Of a DNA stretch of 10,735 nt, positions 1-6,154 are shown piece by piece. The notes under the pieces were generated by a model. It had not been told where the DNA came from and did no database searches. It worked only from the letters and a program-made list of their open reading frames with translations. Made by a program: the position numbers and the translations under genes. Position 1 is the stretch's first letter; every line of letters starts with the position of its first letter. This DNA comes from Pollutibacter sp964631755 (GTDB taxonomy: Bacteria; Bacteroidota; Bacteroidia; Chitinophagales; Chitinophagaceae): NCBI GenBank assembly GCA_964631755.1, contig CAZVYI010000060.1, positions 1 to 10,735 on the forward strand. Direction: 5' to 3'.

Positions 1-311
1 TTTAAAGCAGCAATGATAGATACCCAAATTGCACTGTCTTTTTTCATTCTTAAAAAAGCATTGAAGTCCAGACTCATGTTCTTATCATCCCTGTACTCCA
101 CTTTTACTTTGGAAGAAAAACTGGTAAAGTTGATTCTCTTTTTCTGAATGCTATCGAAAGTGGCTCTAACAGATTTTGCAGAGTCGGAATCAGCTGGGTT
201 AACCACAACCACCGCACTGTCTTTTTTTGCAATAACGGTCGTGATTTTTCTGGTGGACCTGCATGAGGCCAATGCAATAAATATAAATGCTATAAAAAGG
301 ATAAGCCTCAT
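1..311 (-). CDS. DUF4292 domain lipoprotein, N-terminal part (cut by window edge)
   Basis: The first 103 codons are present; the rest lies beyond position 1. The frame starts at an ATG (311-309), 7 nt after the dut stop, so it is probably translated from the ispF-dut transcript. Residues 1-17 form a lipoprotein signal: Met-Arg, a hydrophobic stretch, then the lipobox LASC with Cys17 as the lipidation site. The residue after Cys17 is Arg, not Asp. A polar linker follows. From about residue 66 the text INFTSFSSKVKVEY, then NAFLRMKKDSAIWVSI, matches the opening strands of the DUF4292 family, whose members I regard as LolA/LolB-like envelope lipoproteins of Bacteroidota. In related genomes such a gene often lies just after dut, sometimes with a TPR gene between. 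The family assignment comes from remembered pattern similarity on a fragment. The exact function is unknown. Confidence 0.75.
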   Translation of the reverse strand, partial: MRLILFIAFIFIALASCRSTRKITTVIAKKDSAVVVVNPADSDSAKSVRATFDSIQKKRINFTSFSSKVKVEYRDDKNMSLDFNAFLRMKKDSAIWVSIIAAL

Positions 312-318
312 GTTTCGT

Positions 319-759
319 TTATTTAATTCCCGTGTGACCAAATCCACCCGCATTTCTTGCAGTCTCACTGATTTGATCTGTTGATTCCAATTGCACAATT
401 TCGATTTTTTGAAATACCATCTGCGCTATGCGATCTCCATGAGAAATGACTTGATGCTCAGAAGACAAATTGATTAAAATCACCTTCAATTCTCCACGGT
501 AATCTGCATCAATCGTACCTGGTGAATTGAGACAAGTCAAACCCTGTTTGATGGCAAGTCCACTTCTTGGCCTTACCTGAGCTTCATATCCATGGGGAAT
601 TTCGAGGAAAATACCAGTCGGGACCATCATCCTCTCTAATGGAGCAAGTGTCAGGGGTTCAATTAAATTAGCTCTCAAATCCATTCCAGAAGACCCTTCT
701 GTTGCATACGCCGGAAGGGGGTTATTGGAGTTGTTAATGATCCTGACTTTCAATAGCAA
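319..759 (-). CDS. dut: dUTP diphosphatase (trimeric dUTPase)
   Basis: Hydrolyses dUTP to dUMP and diphosphate in the cytoplasm, keeping uracil out of DNA and supplying dUMP for thymidylate synthesis. At 146 aa it has the usual length of the homotrimeric family. All five motifs are present: SSGMDLRA (23-30), PRSGLA (64-69), the NSPGTIDADYRGE stretch (78-90) with catalytic Asp86 and uracil-contacting Tyr87, HGDRIAQMVF (107-116), and the tail RNAGGFGHTG (135-144). In the tail, Asn136 replaces the usual Gly after the arginine. No ATG is available: the upstream frame reaches the ispF stop without one. Start candidates are TTG at 759 (used here, longest) and TTG at 753, which gives MKVRIINNS and matches the usual N-terminal length better. 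The gene follows ispF by about 21 nt and may also have its own promoter. Confidence 0.96.
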   Translation of the reverse strand: MLLKVRIINNSNNPLPAYATEGSSGMDLRANLIEPLTLAPLERMMVPTGIFLEIPHGYEAQVRPRSGLAIKQGLTCLNSPGTIDADYRGELKVILINLSSEHQVISHGDRIAQMVFQKIEIVQLESTDQISETARNAGGFGHTGIK

Positions 760-770
760 AAATTTATATG

Positions 771-801
771 CAAAAATACATTATTCAACCTTCCTCAGCA
801 A
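771..801 (-). promoter_or_regulatory. Putative dut promoter (Bacteroidota type)
   Basis: On the minus strand a TTG (801-799) is followed after 20 nt by TATTTTTG (778-771), an exact match to the Bacteroidota -7 box TAnnTTTG. Transcription would begin near 766, leaving a leader of only about 7-13 nt before the TTG starts of dut. The -33 part lies inside the end of ispF. AT-rich DNA can give such matches by chance, so this is a prediction. Confidence 0.45.
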
Positions 802-1263
802 TACATTCGCATAAGCAACCAACCCTTCTTCCCTTCCAACAAACCCCATCTTTTCTGTGGTGGTCGCTTTTACGGAAACATCTTCAGGAAGTATTCCTAC
901 AATTGTTGCAATTGTAGATTCCATTTGCTTAACATAAGGCTTGATTTTTGGAGCCTCAAGACATAAAGAACTATCAATATTTACTACCTGGTATCCTTTT
1001 TCTGAAATGAGTTTATAGGTTTGCTTGAGTAGCAATTTACTATCTATCCCTTTGTACGCAGGATCGGTATCTGGAAAATGCAAACCAATATCTCCAAGAG
1101 CCAGTGCTCCAAGCATGGCATCACAGATAGCATGCAACAGCACATCAGCATCACTATGTCCCTTTGCCCCCTTATGATGCGGAATCAAAACTCCTCCAAT
1201 CCAGAGATCACGACCCTCAACCAGTTGATGAAAATCTATGCCAAATCCTATTCTAAATGACAT
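781..1263 (-). CDS. ispF: 2-C-methyl-D-erythritol 2,4-cyclodiphosphate synthase
   Basis: Catalyses the fifth step of the MEP isoprenoid pathway: CDP-methylerythritol 2-phosphate becomes 2-C-methylerythritol 2,4-cyclodiphosphate with release of CMP. It works as a cytoplasmic trimer with a divalent metal. The 160-aa length is typical. Visible signatures are GFGIDFHQL (6-14) with metal ligands Asp10 and His12, GHSDADVLLHAICDAMLGA (35-53) with the third ligand His44, GDIGLHFPDTD (57-67), EAPKI (103-107), and KATTTEKMGF (132-141) with the conserved Thr and Glu near the cytidine-diphosphate site. The metal-site segment reads IDFH where most members read YDVH, a mild change that keeps both ligands. 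The ATG at 1263 places this segment at the usual distance from the N-terminus. It lies downstream of the porV terminator and is the first gene of the ispF-dut-lipoprotein run. Confidence 0.97.
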   Translation of the reverse strand: MSFRIGFGIDFHQLVEGRDLWIGGVLIPHHKGAKGHSDADVLLHAICDAMLGALALGDIGLHFPDTDPAYKGIDSKLLLKQTYKLISEKGYQVVNIDSSLCLEAPKIKPYVKQMESTIATIVGILPEDVSVKATTTEKMGFVGREEGLVAYANVLLRKVE

Positions 1264-1286
1264 GTTTGTTTTTTTATAAATGTATG

Positions 1287-1314
1287 AAAAAACAAAACGG
1301 CCCGAAGGCCGTTT
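1287..1314 (-). terminator. Rho-independent terminator of porU-porV
   Basis: Read on the minus strand: stem AAACGGCC (1314-1307), loop TTCG, stem GGCCGTTT (1302-1295), then TG and a run of six T (1292-1287). The stem is perfect at 8 bp with a GC core, and the loop is the very stable UUCG tetraloop. It starts 21 nt after the porV stop and ends 23 nt before the ispF start, so it separates the secretion genes from ispF. Confidence 0.92.
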
Positions 1315-1335
1315 CTGATAACTTAACTAAATGAA

Positions 1336-2487
1336 TTAAAAATTTTCCTGCGCTCCCAAATCAAAAACCAGTCCAAACCTGATGGTATTACTCAATGGAT
1401 TCCTGTTTACTCCCGATCCTGTAGGAATAAGATAAGACAAATTGAAACCTAACGTAGAATACTTAAATCCGGCACCTACTGAAAAATACTGCCTGTTGCC
1501 TTTGGTCTGATTTTCATAAAAATAACCCGCTCTTAGCGAAAACTGATCATCATAAGTATATTCACCACCCAAAGAAAAATAGAACTCTTTCAACTCTTCA
1601 GTAAACCCACCTGGGGCATCTCCAAATGAACTGAACCAGCTTCCAACTACACCTTTGCTTCTATAATTCACCAAGCCAGCACTATCACCTAACAAAGGTG
1701 GTGTAGGCACCATTAATTTTTGTATGTCGACACCAAATGACAACTTATTCACTTCGTTAGAAACACTAGTATATACTGCCCCCAATGCGAAATTGGCTGG
1801 AATAAAATCCCTTTGAGTTGCATCACTCGTGTAGCTGATTTTTGATCCAAGATTCGTAAGAGCCAATCCTAAACTCAATCCGCTGCCATCATCACCTTGT
1901 GCATTGTAATAAAGGCCCACATCACCAGCTACAGCATTACCAGGCTTGTAAGAAACCCCTGTTATTGCTTGTCCACCTGCCAGATTGGAATTGATATACC
2001 TGATTGCAACTCCTAAACTTAAACGATCTGATAGAACTCTTGAATAGCCAAAATCAACAGCTACTTCTCTGGGACGGAATGCATTCAGATCATTACCCAG
2101 ATTGTCAGTGAACTGGATGTTGCCCAAACTAAAGTATCGCATTGAAGCGGAGAGAGTCTGTTGCTCATCAAGTTTATAATAACCAGCCAATGAAGCCAGG
2201 TAAACATCATTTAAGCCAAGATCTTTTAACCAAGGGGTATAGGTCATACCAATTCCAGAGGGATTTTTGGCAAATGCATATTTGGCTACATTATAAAATT
2301 GGGAATTGACATCCGGTGTTGTTGCTACTCCCAAATCACCCATGCCGCCAGCTCTTGCATCAGGTGAAATCCTGAGAAAAGGTACCGCTGTGGTTACCAC
2401 ATTGATACTATTGGTCTGAGCAAAAGAAAGGGTTACCAAGGAAAACAATACAACACTGGCGAATAGTTTATTTGCAATTCTTTTCAT
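1336..2487 (-). CDS. porV: Type IX secretion system outer-membrane protein PorV
   Basis: PorV (LptO) is a FadL-like outer-membrane barrel. It collects cargo from the SprA translocon and brings it to the PorU sortase for removal of the C-terminal signal and attachment. The 383-aa length fits the family. Residues 1-23 are a Sec signal peptide with likely cleavage at SFA/Q. Right after comes the family hallmark TTAVPFLRISPDARAGGMGD (32-51), then GVATTPD and a region of alternating strands typical of a barrel. The protein ends in Phe383, as expected for a BAM-inserted protein. Its start is 86 nt after the porU stop and no clear promoter lies between, so co-transcription with porU is likely. The long loop at about 258-300 has no assigned role. 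Identity rests on the N-terminal motif, barrel form and adjacency to porU. Confidence 0.95.
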   Translation of the reverse strand: MKRIANKLFASVVLFSLVTLSFAQTNSINVVTTAVPFLRISPDARAGGMGDLGVATTPDVNSQFYNVAKYAFAKNPSGIGMTYTPWLKDLGLNDVYLASLAGYYKLDEQQTLSASMRYFSLGNIQFTDNLGNDLNAFRPREVAVDFGYSRVLSDRLSLGVAIRYINSNLAGGQAITGVSYKPGNAVAGDVGLYYNAQGDDGSGLSLGLALTNLGSKISYTSDATQRDFIPANFALGAVYTSVSNEVNKLSFGVDIQKLMVPTPPLLGDSAGLVNYRSKGVVGSWFSSFGDAPGGFTEELKEFYFSLGGEYTYDDQFSLRAGYFYENQTKGNRQYFSVGAGFKYSTLGFNLSYLIPTGSGVNRNPLSNTIRFGLVFDLGAQENF

Positions 2488-2553
2488 TGTAGGTTTTTAA
2501 ATCAATAAAGGAAATTGGGTAGAATTGATTCGATAGTAGCCAGTTTAATAGTG

Positions 2554-2571
2554 CTAAATTATGAAATTTAG
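2554..2571 (-). other. AT-rich inverted repeat between porU and porV
   Basis: The arms CTAAATT (2554-2560) and AATTTAG (2565-2571) enclose a 4-base loop and start 2 nt after the porU stop. The 7-bp stem is mostly A/T and no T run follows, so it is unlikely to stop transcription. It might act as an mRNA processing or stability element, or be chance. Confidence 0.3.
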
Positions 2572-2573
2572 TT

Positions 2574-5500
2574 TTAAAGCAAGATGAGCTTTTGCACCTT
2601 TGAAGTAATCCTGCCAGATTTTGCCTTGATGGTTAACCTCGACAAATAAATACCAGGCTGCGGTTTCCTTCCATTCAAATCCAGTCCATCCCATTTCATT
2701 TGTATAAAACGCAATCCCTTTTGGTTTATTGTTTCAACCAAGCGATTAACAGGCTTGCCTTCTAAAGTCAGCACCTCCAAAGTTACTGACGCGCCTTCAG
2801 TTGGACCATTCAGCTGAAACGCAAAAGTTGTGGACACAGAGAATGGATTGGGATAATTATAAAATCTCTCCACATCAATTACCTGCTTTTTCACTACAAC
2901 AAAATCAATTACAACAGTTGAAGAGTTATTAAAGACATCCCATGCTTTTAACTCAATTTTATGAACTCCTTCTGAAAGTTCTGGCAGCTGAAAGTGAATT
3001 TCTCCAGCTTTATTGTCATTGAGCACCGGTCGAAAATAATCATTCAAAACCAGTGCAGATGAATAGTCGCCATCAATTACAAGACGAATATCATGACCAA
3101 TACCAAAACGCCCAAGATAAATTCCTGTTTGATCAGATAGCTTTGCAATAAATGTTGGATTCTCTTTTACAGTACCCCCATTTTTAAAGTTTTCATTTTC
3201 AAGGAAGGCTTGAATAACGGGACCATTTTTATCATTTTCTATTTTACCACCAAAGCCACCTGATACAATAGACTCATCAACTCCTTGAGCATCTTTAACT
3301 CCATCTTCAGCATAGTAACTTATTCTGGCTCTGCCATACTCAAAACGAATATCACTGGGTACTACAAATTGAAAAGAAAATTTACCGGATTGTACTTTTG
3401 TCTTACCAAAATAAATCAGATTATCGTAGACCTTAAAATTGTTCACACTGCTTTGCTGATCATTTGCAAGGGTCTTGTAATTTGTTGCCTTATCCTGAAT
3501 TTTTACAGTTATTATTCCATTGAATCCAGGATCAAAACTTCCATCAGGAAAAAGCACCTCTCCGTCAATTTTATATTGATTCAATGCACGCAGCGTATCA
3601 GTTGTTATTCCATTTCCCGCATCAGACACTTTAACCGTTTTCACTTTATATTCAGGCATCAACAATTTCATAGAAGGATCTCCCAGCATTGCAAACTTCC
3701 TTGCATTGATGTAATCTCCTGATTCAACAACTGTAGTGTTTTTTGCATTCATCCATGCTTCTCCAAGTGCAGGATATCGTCCTTCAGATTTTCTTTGCAG
3801 TAGCGATTTTAAAAAGTTGTTGTTGATCAATTTATTACTGGAAGCAAAAACCAATCGGGTGGTTGTCATGAGTCCAATTGCCCCATTGCTTCTTCCCACA
3901 AGTAAATCTTCACCTATTGAAAATTGAGCCGGGTTATCAAATGGTGCAAAATCACAGGTTGCTGTTACAAATAATGGCAACCTGTTTTGATTCTCCCATA
4001 GTGGTAACATTTCTTTTTCAAGTATCGCCTCCTGAGCCAATCTTGCATTACCACCATGCCCACTATAGTTCCAGACCAAAGTTCCAAGATTCATTCCTTT
4101 TGTAATACTTGCATTTACTTCAGGATACCTGCTGCCGCCAGTTCCGCTGCTTTGCTGAAATGCATCCAGGTAGATTTTATTCAAATTCCAAACCGATTGC
4201 TCTCTTTCAATGAGCGCTGCGTGTGCCTCAGCATCTTTAAAATGCAAGTCAAAATCTTCATCATCTGCCACCAATGTGATTTCATTTCTCCAGTCACCAA
4301 AATCAGATTTGACTTGATAGTTGATTATTTTATCTACTGCAATTTTAGCTTGCGTCACCGTTCTTGCCGGTATCCTTCCAACTGCAACATCCAACAATGG
4401 CGCTGGAATATTGGTATTGATATCATCTTCATCATCGAGATAGCCAAAATAATCATCAGTAAGATATGAAGTGAGCGGATCAAGAGAAGAGGGACTTTGA
4501 AAGCTGGGTACAAGATTTTTCTGCTCTCCTTTTTCTTTAAACTGGTATGAGGTACCTCCAAAAAGCAATAAATACTTTGGACGATTTGCAGTGTTATTAC
4601 CAGCCCTGTCGTACAACATCTTTAAAAAATTACGAATTGCGGTTGGATCAGGACTACCAGAAGAGTATTCATTGTAAATCTGTTCTACATCTGCAACTAG
4701 AACACGTAACCCAAAATTGGATTGCCTGAATTGAGCCAATCTTCTTGCCTCTTGTAAAAAAGAGGAATGTGAAACAATAACCAAATCATAGAATCCTTCA
4801 CCATGAAGATTTTGGTTGTCCACTTTATCAACCAATGATGGCTGTTTGGCCAATGCAGGATCAAATGAGATGTACTCTTTGAAGAAACTGGCATCATCCA
4901 CAAAACGATGACGACCATTTAAAAATTGAGTTTTAAGCTTGCTAAACCTGCCTCTCTCCCTTACCTCCCAAACTTGCAGATTTGGATTACTTGATCTGAT
5001 GTTATAGGCAACAAATTGGCTATTTGCCACAATCGATGGATCTCTAAAGGAAAGAAAACCATCATTACCTTGGGTTAATGCCCTTCTGTAAATAATCTCA
5101 AACCAATTCAACCATGATTGCCCACTGGCATTTCCACTTTCAAAATCGTATCGAATTGCAATAGCATCGCTACTTACAAATCCCTCATTGGTTAGTCGGC
5201 TAACATTTGCAATCGGCTCAAGTAAGGTTCCAATGGAAGCAGGTGTGCTGTGTTGAAACATTGGATTTCCATTGAGAGAAACCGTCAGCCTATTGGGATT
5301 AACAAAGCTTCTCCCCACAACTTCACTTGTAAATTCAAAGCGACTTCCCACTAAAACTCCATCTGAAGCCACCTGAAAAACCCTGGAAACAGGAGAACCA
5401 TTTCCAAAAGTTTCACCAAACCACTCTCTTCCGCTATTTAAAAAATTGAAAGAGTCCCGCTCAAAATGCATATGCTCTACAAAACTTTCAACCTCCCTTA

Positions 5501-5987
5501 CAGGACTCCCATTAACTATTTTCTCAGTTATTCTGCTCCCAGAACCAACACCTACTTGGATAAAATAGAAAGATAGATCCGAATAGAAATTTTTAGAAAA
5601 CTCAAATTTCTTAGATCTATCATTATAGATCCATTGATTTGCTCCAGGTGCATAAAAAAGGAAATAATCTTCCCCATCGAATAGACCATCTCCACCATCA
5701 AACACTTCAATTTGATTTTCCAGCAAATCATCCGGGGCGGGAAGGCGGTTTGACTCTGGAAGCATTGCACCACCATTTCCATACAATCGAATTGACGCAG
5801 AAGAAATTGGGACTGTAAACCCCCCATTTTTAAGGAATGAAGCAGTCACTTTGAATATCCCCTCTCCTTCAGTACCGATCTTTATCCATTTGCCAGTTGA
5901 TAAAACTGAGGCTGTTGCATAGTTTTTTTGACCCTTGGCAAAAAGGGAAAGGGTTAAAACAACTAAAAAAAACACCCATCTTTTCAT
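2574..5987 (-). CDS. porU: Type IX secretion system sortase PorU (C25 family)
   Basis: PorU is the surface sortase of the type IX system: it removes the C-terminal CTD signal of cargo and, where A-LPS is used, links cargo to it. The 1137-aa length is close to Porphyromonas PorU. Order seen: signal peptide 1-19 (MKRW, hydrophobic, AKG/Q); an N-terminal beta-rich region to about 390; a gingipain-like C25 peptidase domain at about 395-775 with LLLFGGTSYQ (473-482), DDYFGYLDDEDD (511-522) and DVAVGRIPA (533-541). The dyad appears intact: His644 in YSGHGG and Cys678 in TATCDF. Beta-sandwich segments follow, then a type A CTD from about 1041 that opens with FYNYPNPFS and contains PGIYLSRL and a basic end. 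PorU keeping its own CTD is known for the family. A divergent gldJ and a downstream porV support the call. Confidence 0.96.
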   Translation of the reverse strand: MKRWVFFLVVLTLSLFAKGQKNYATASVLSTGKWIKIGTEGEGIFKVTASFLKNGGFTVPISSASIRLYGNGGAMLPESNRLPAPDDLLENQIEVFDGGDGLFDGEDYFLFYAPGANQWIYNDRSKKFEFSKNFYSDLSFYFIQVGVGSGSRITEKIVNGSPVREVESFVEHMHFERDSFNFLNSGREWFGETFGNGSPVSRVFQVASDGVLVGSRFEFTSEVVGRSFVNPNRLTVSLNGNPMFQHSTPASIGTLLEPIANVSRLTNEGFVSSDAIAIRYDFESGNASGQSWLNWFEIIYRRALTQGNDGFLSFRDPSIVANSQFVAYNIRSSNPNLQVWEVRERGRFSKLKTQFLNGRHRFVDDASFFKEYISFDPALAKQPSLVDKVDNQNLHGEGFYDLVIVSHSSFLQEARRLAQFRQSNFGLRVLVADVEQIYNEYSSGSPDPTAIRNFLKMLYDRAGNNTANRPKYLLLFGGTSYQFKEKGEQKNLVPSFQSPSSLDPLTSYLTDDYFGYLDDEDDINTNIPAPLLDVAVGRIPARTVTQAKIAVDKIINYQVKSDFGDWRNEITLVADDEDFDLHFKDAEAHAALIEREQSVWNLNKIYLDAFQQSSGTGGSRYPEVNASITKGMNLGTLVWNYSGHGGNARLAQEAILEKEMLPLWENQNRLPLFVTATCDFAPFDNPAQFSIGEDLLVGRSNGAIGLMTTTRLVFASSNKLINNNFLKSLLQRKSEGRYPALGEAWMNAKNTTVVESGDYINARKFAMLGDPSMKLLMPEYKVKTVKVSDAGNGITTDTLRALNQYKIDGEVLFPDGSFDPGFNGIITVKIQDKATNYKTLANDQQSSVNNFKVYDNLIYFGKTKVQSGKFSFQFVVPSDIRFEYGRARISYYAEDGVKDAQGVDESIVSGGFGGKIENDKNGPVIQAFLENENFKNGGTVKENPTFIAKLSDQTGIYLGRFGIGHDIRLVIDGDYSSALVLNDYFRPVLNDNKAGEIHFQLPELSEGVHKIELKAWDVFNNSSTVVIDFVVVKKQVIDVERFYNYPNPFSVSTTFAFQLNGPTEGASVTLEVLTLEGKPVNRLVETINQKGLRFIQMKWDGLDLNGRKPQPGIYLSRLTIKAKSGRITSKVQKLILL

Positions 5988-6000
5988 AAAGGCCTGTTAA

Positions 6001-6008
6001 CAAATTTA
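6001..6008 (-). promoter_or_regulatory. Putative -7 box of the porU promoter
   Basis: The minus strand reads TAAATTTG (6008-6001), an exact match to TAnnTTTG, ending 13 nt before the porU ATG (5987). A matching -33 TTG at the usual distance is not seen, so the box is weaker evidence than the gldJ promoter. If real, the porU leader would be only about 9 nt. Confidence 0.38.
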
Positions 6009-6041
6009 GCATTTAGTAAACATAATTCTTAGCGTAAAGCA

Positions 6042-6072
6042 TTGATTGGATTTAATTTAACACTTACATTTG
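6042..6072 (+). promoter_or_regulatory. Putative gldJ promoter (Bacteroidota type)
   Basis: TTG (6042-6044) is followed after 20 nt by TACATTTG (6065-6072), an exact match to the TTG / TAnnTTTG promoter of the Bacteroidota primary sigma factor. Transcription would start near 6077, giving a leader of about 74 nt before gldJ. It is divergent to, and about 57 bp from, the putative porU -7 box, so one regulator or local supercoiling could affect both. Confidence 0.6.
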
Positions 6073-6085
6073 TTCCTGTACCCGC

Positions 6086-6113
6086 AAGTGCCTGGGCAAT
6101 ATCCAAAGCACTT
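6086..6113 (+). other. Stem-loop in the gldJ leader
   Basis: AAGTGC (6086-6091) pairs perfectly with GCACTT (6108-6113). Inside, TGG (6093-6095) pairs with CCA (6103-6105) around a 7-base loop, leaving a small 1x2 internal loop. It would begin about 10 nt after the predicted transcript start and end 37 nt before the gldJ ATG. No U run follows, so it is not a terminator. An mRNA 5' stabiliser or a protein-binding site is possible. No known riboswitch class is recognised. Confidence 0.42.
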
Positions 6114-6139
6114 TCCCGTTAAGAAAACAGGATAAAAAA

Positions 6140-6154
6140 ATGTGTAACGCATGA
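6140..6154 (+). other. Four-codon mini-ORF overlapping the gldJ start
   Basis: ATG TGT AAC GCA TGA (Met-Cys-Asn-Ala-stop) ends so that its TGA overlaps the gldJ ATG in the arrangement ATGA. AGGA (6129-6132) sits 7 nt before the mini-ORF ATG, a good Shine-Dalgarno distance, but 18 nt before the gldJ ATG, which is too far. This suggests translational coupling or re-initiation into gldJ, but such short frames also occur by chance. Confidence 0.3.

Noticed and set aside
31..227. 14-base direct repeat GCACTGTCTTTTTT at 31-44 and 214-227
   Set aside because: Both copies encode KKDSA in the same frame of the lipoprotein. The repeat is explained by similar local residues and an A-rich codon run, with no sign of an element.
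148..384. Plus-strand open frame across the lipoprotein/dut junction
   Set aside because: It crosses two convincing minus-strand genes out of frame and has no recognisable domain.
3285..4469. Several plus-strand open frames of 63-145 codons opposite porU
   Set aside because: They lie antisense to a long gene with clear domains, have low-complexity translations rich in Ile, Ser, Cys and His, and show no motifs. They are shadows of the AT-rich porU coding strand.
5988..6150. Possible tRNA, riboswitch or small RNA in the longest intergenic region
   Set aside because: No cloverleaf, no known riboswitch core and no terminator within the region. Only a promoter, a short stem-loop and a mini-ORF could be supported.
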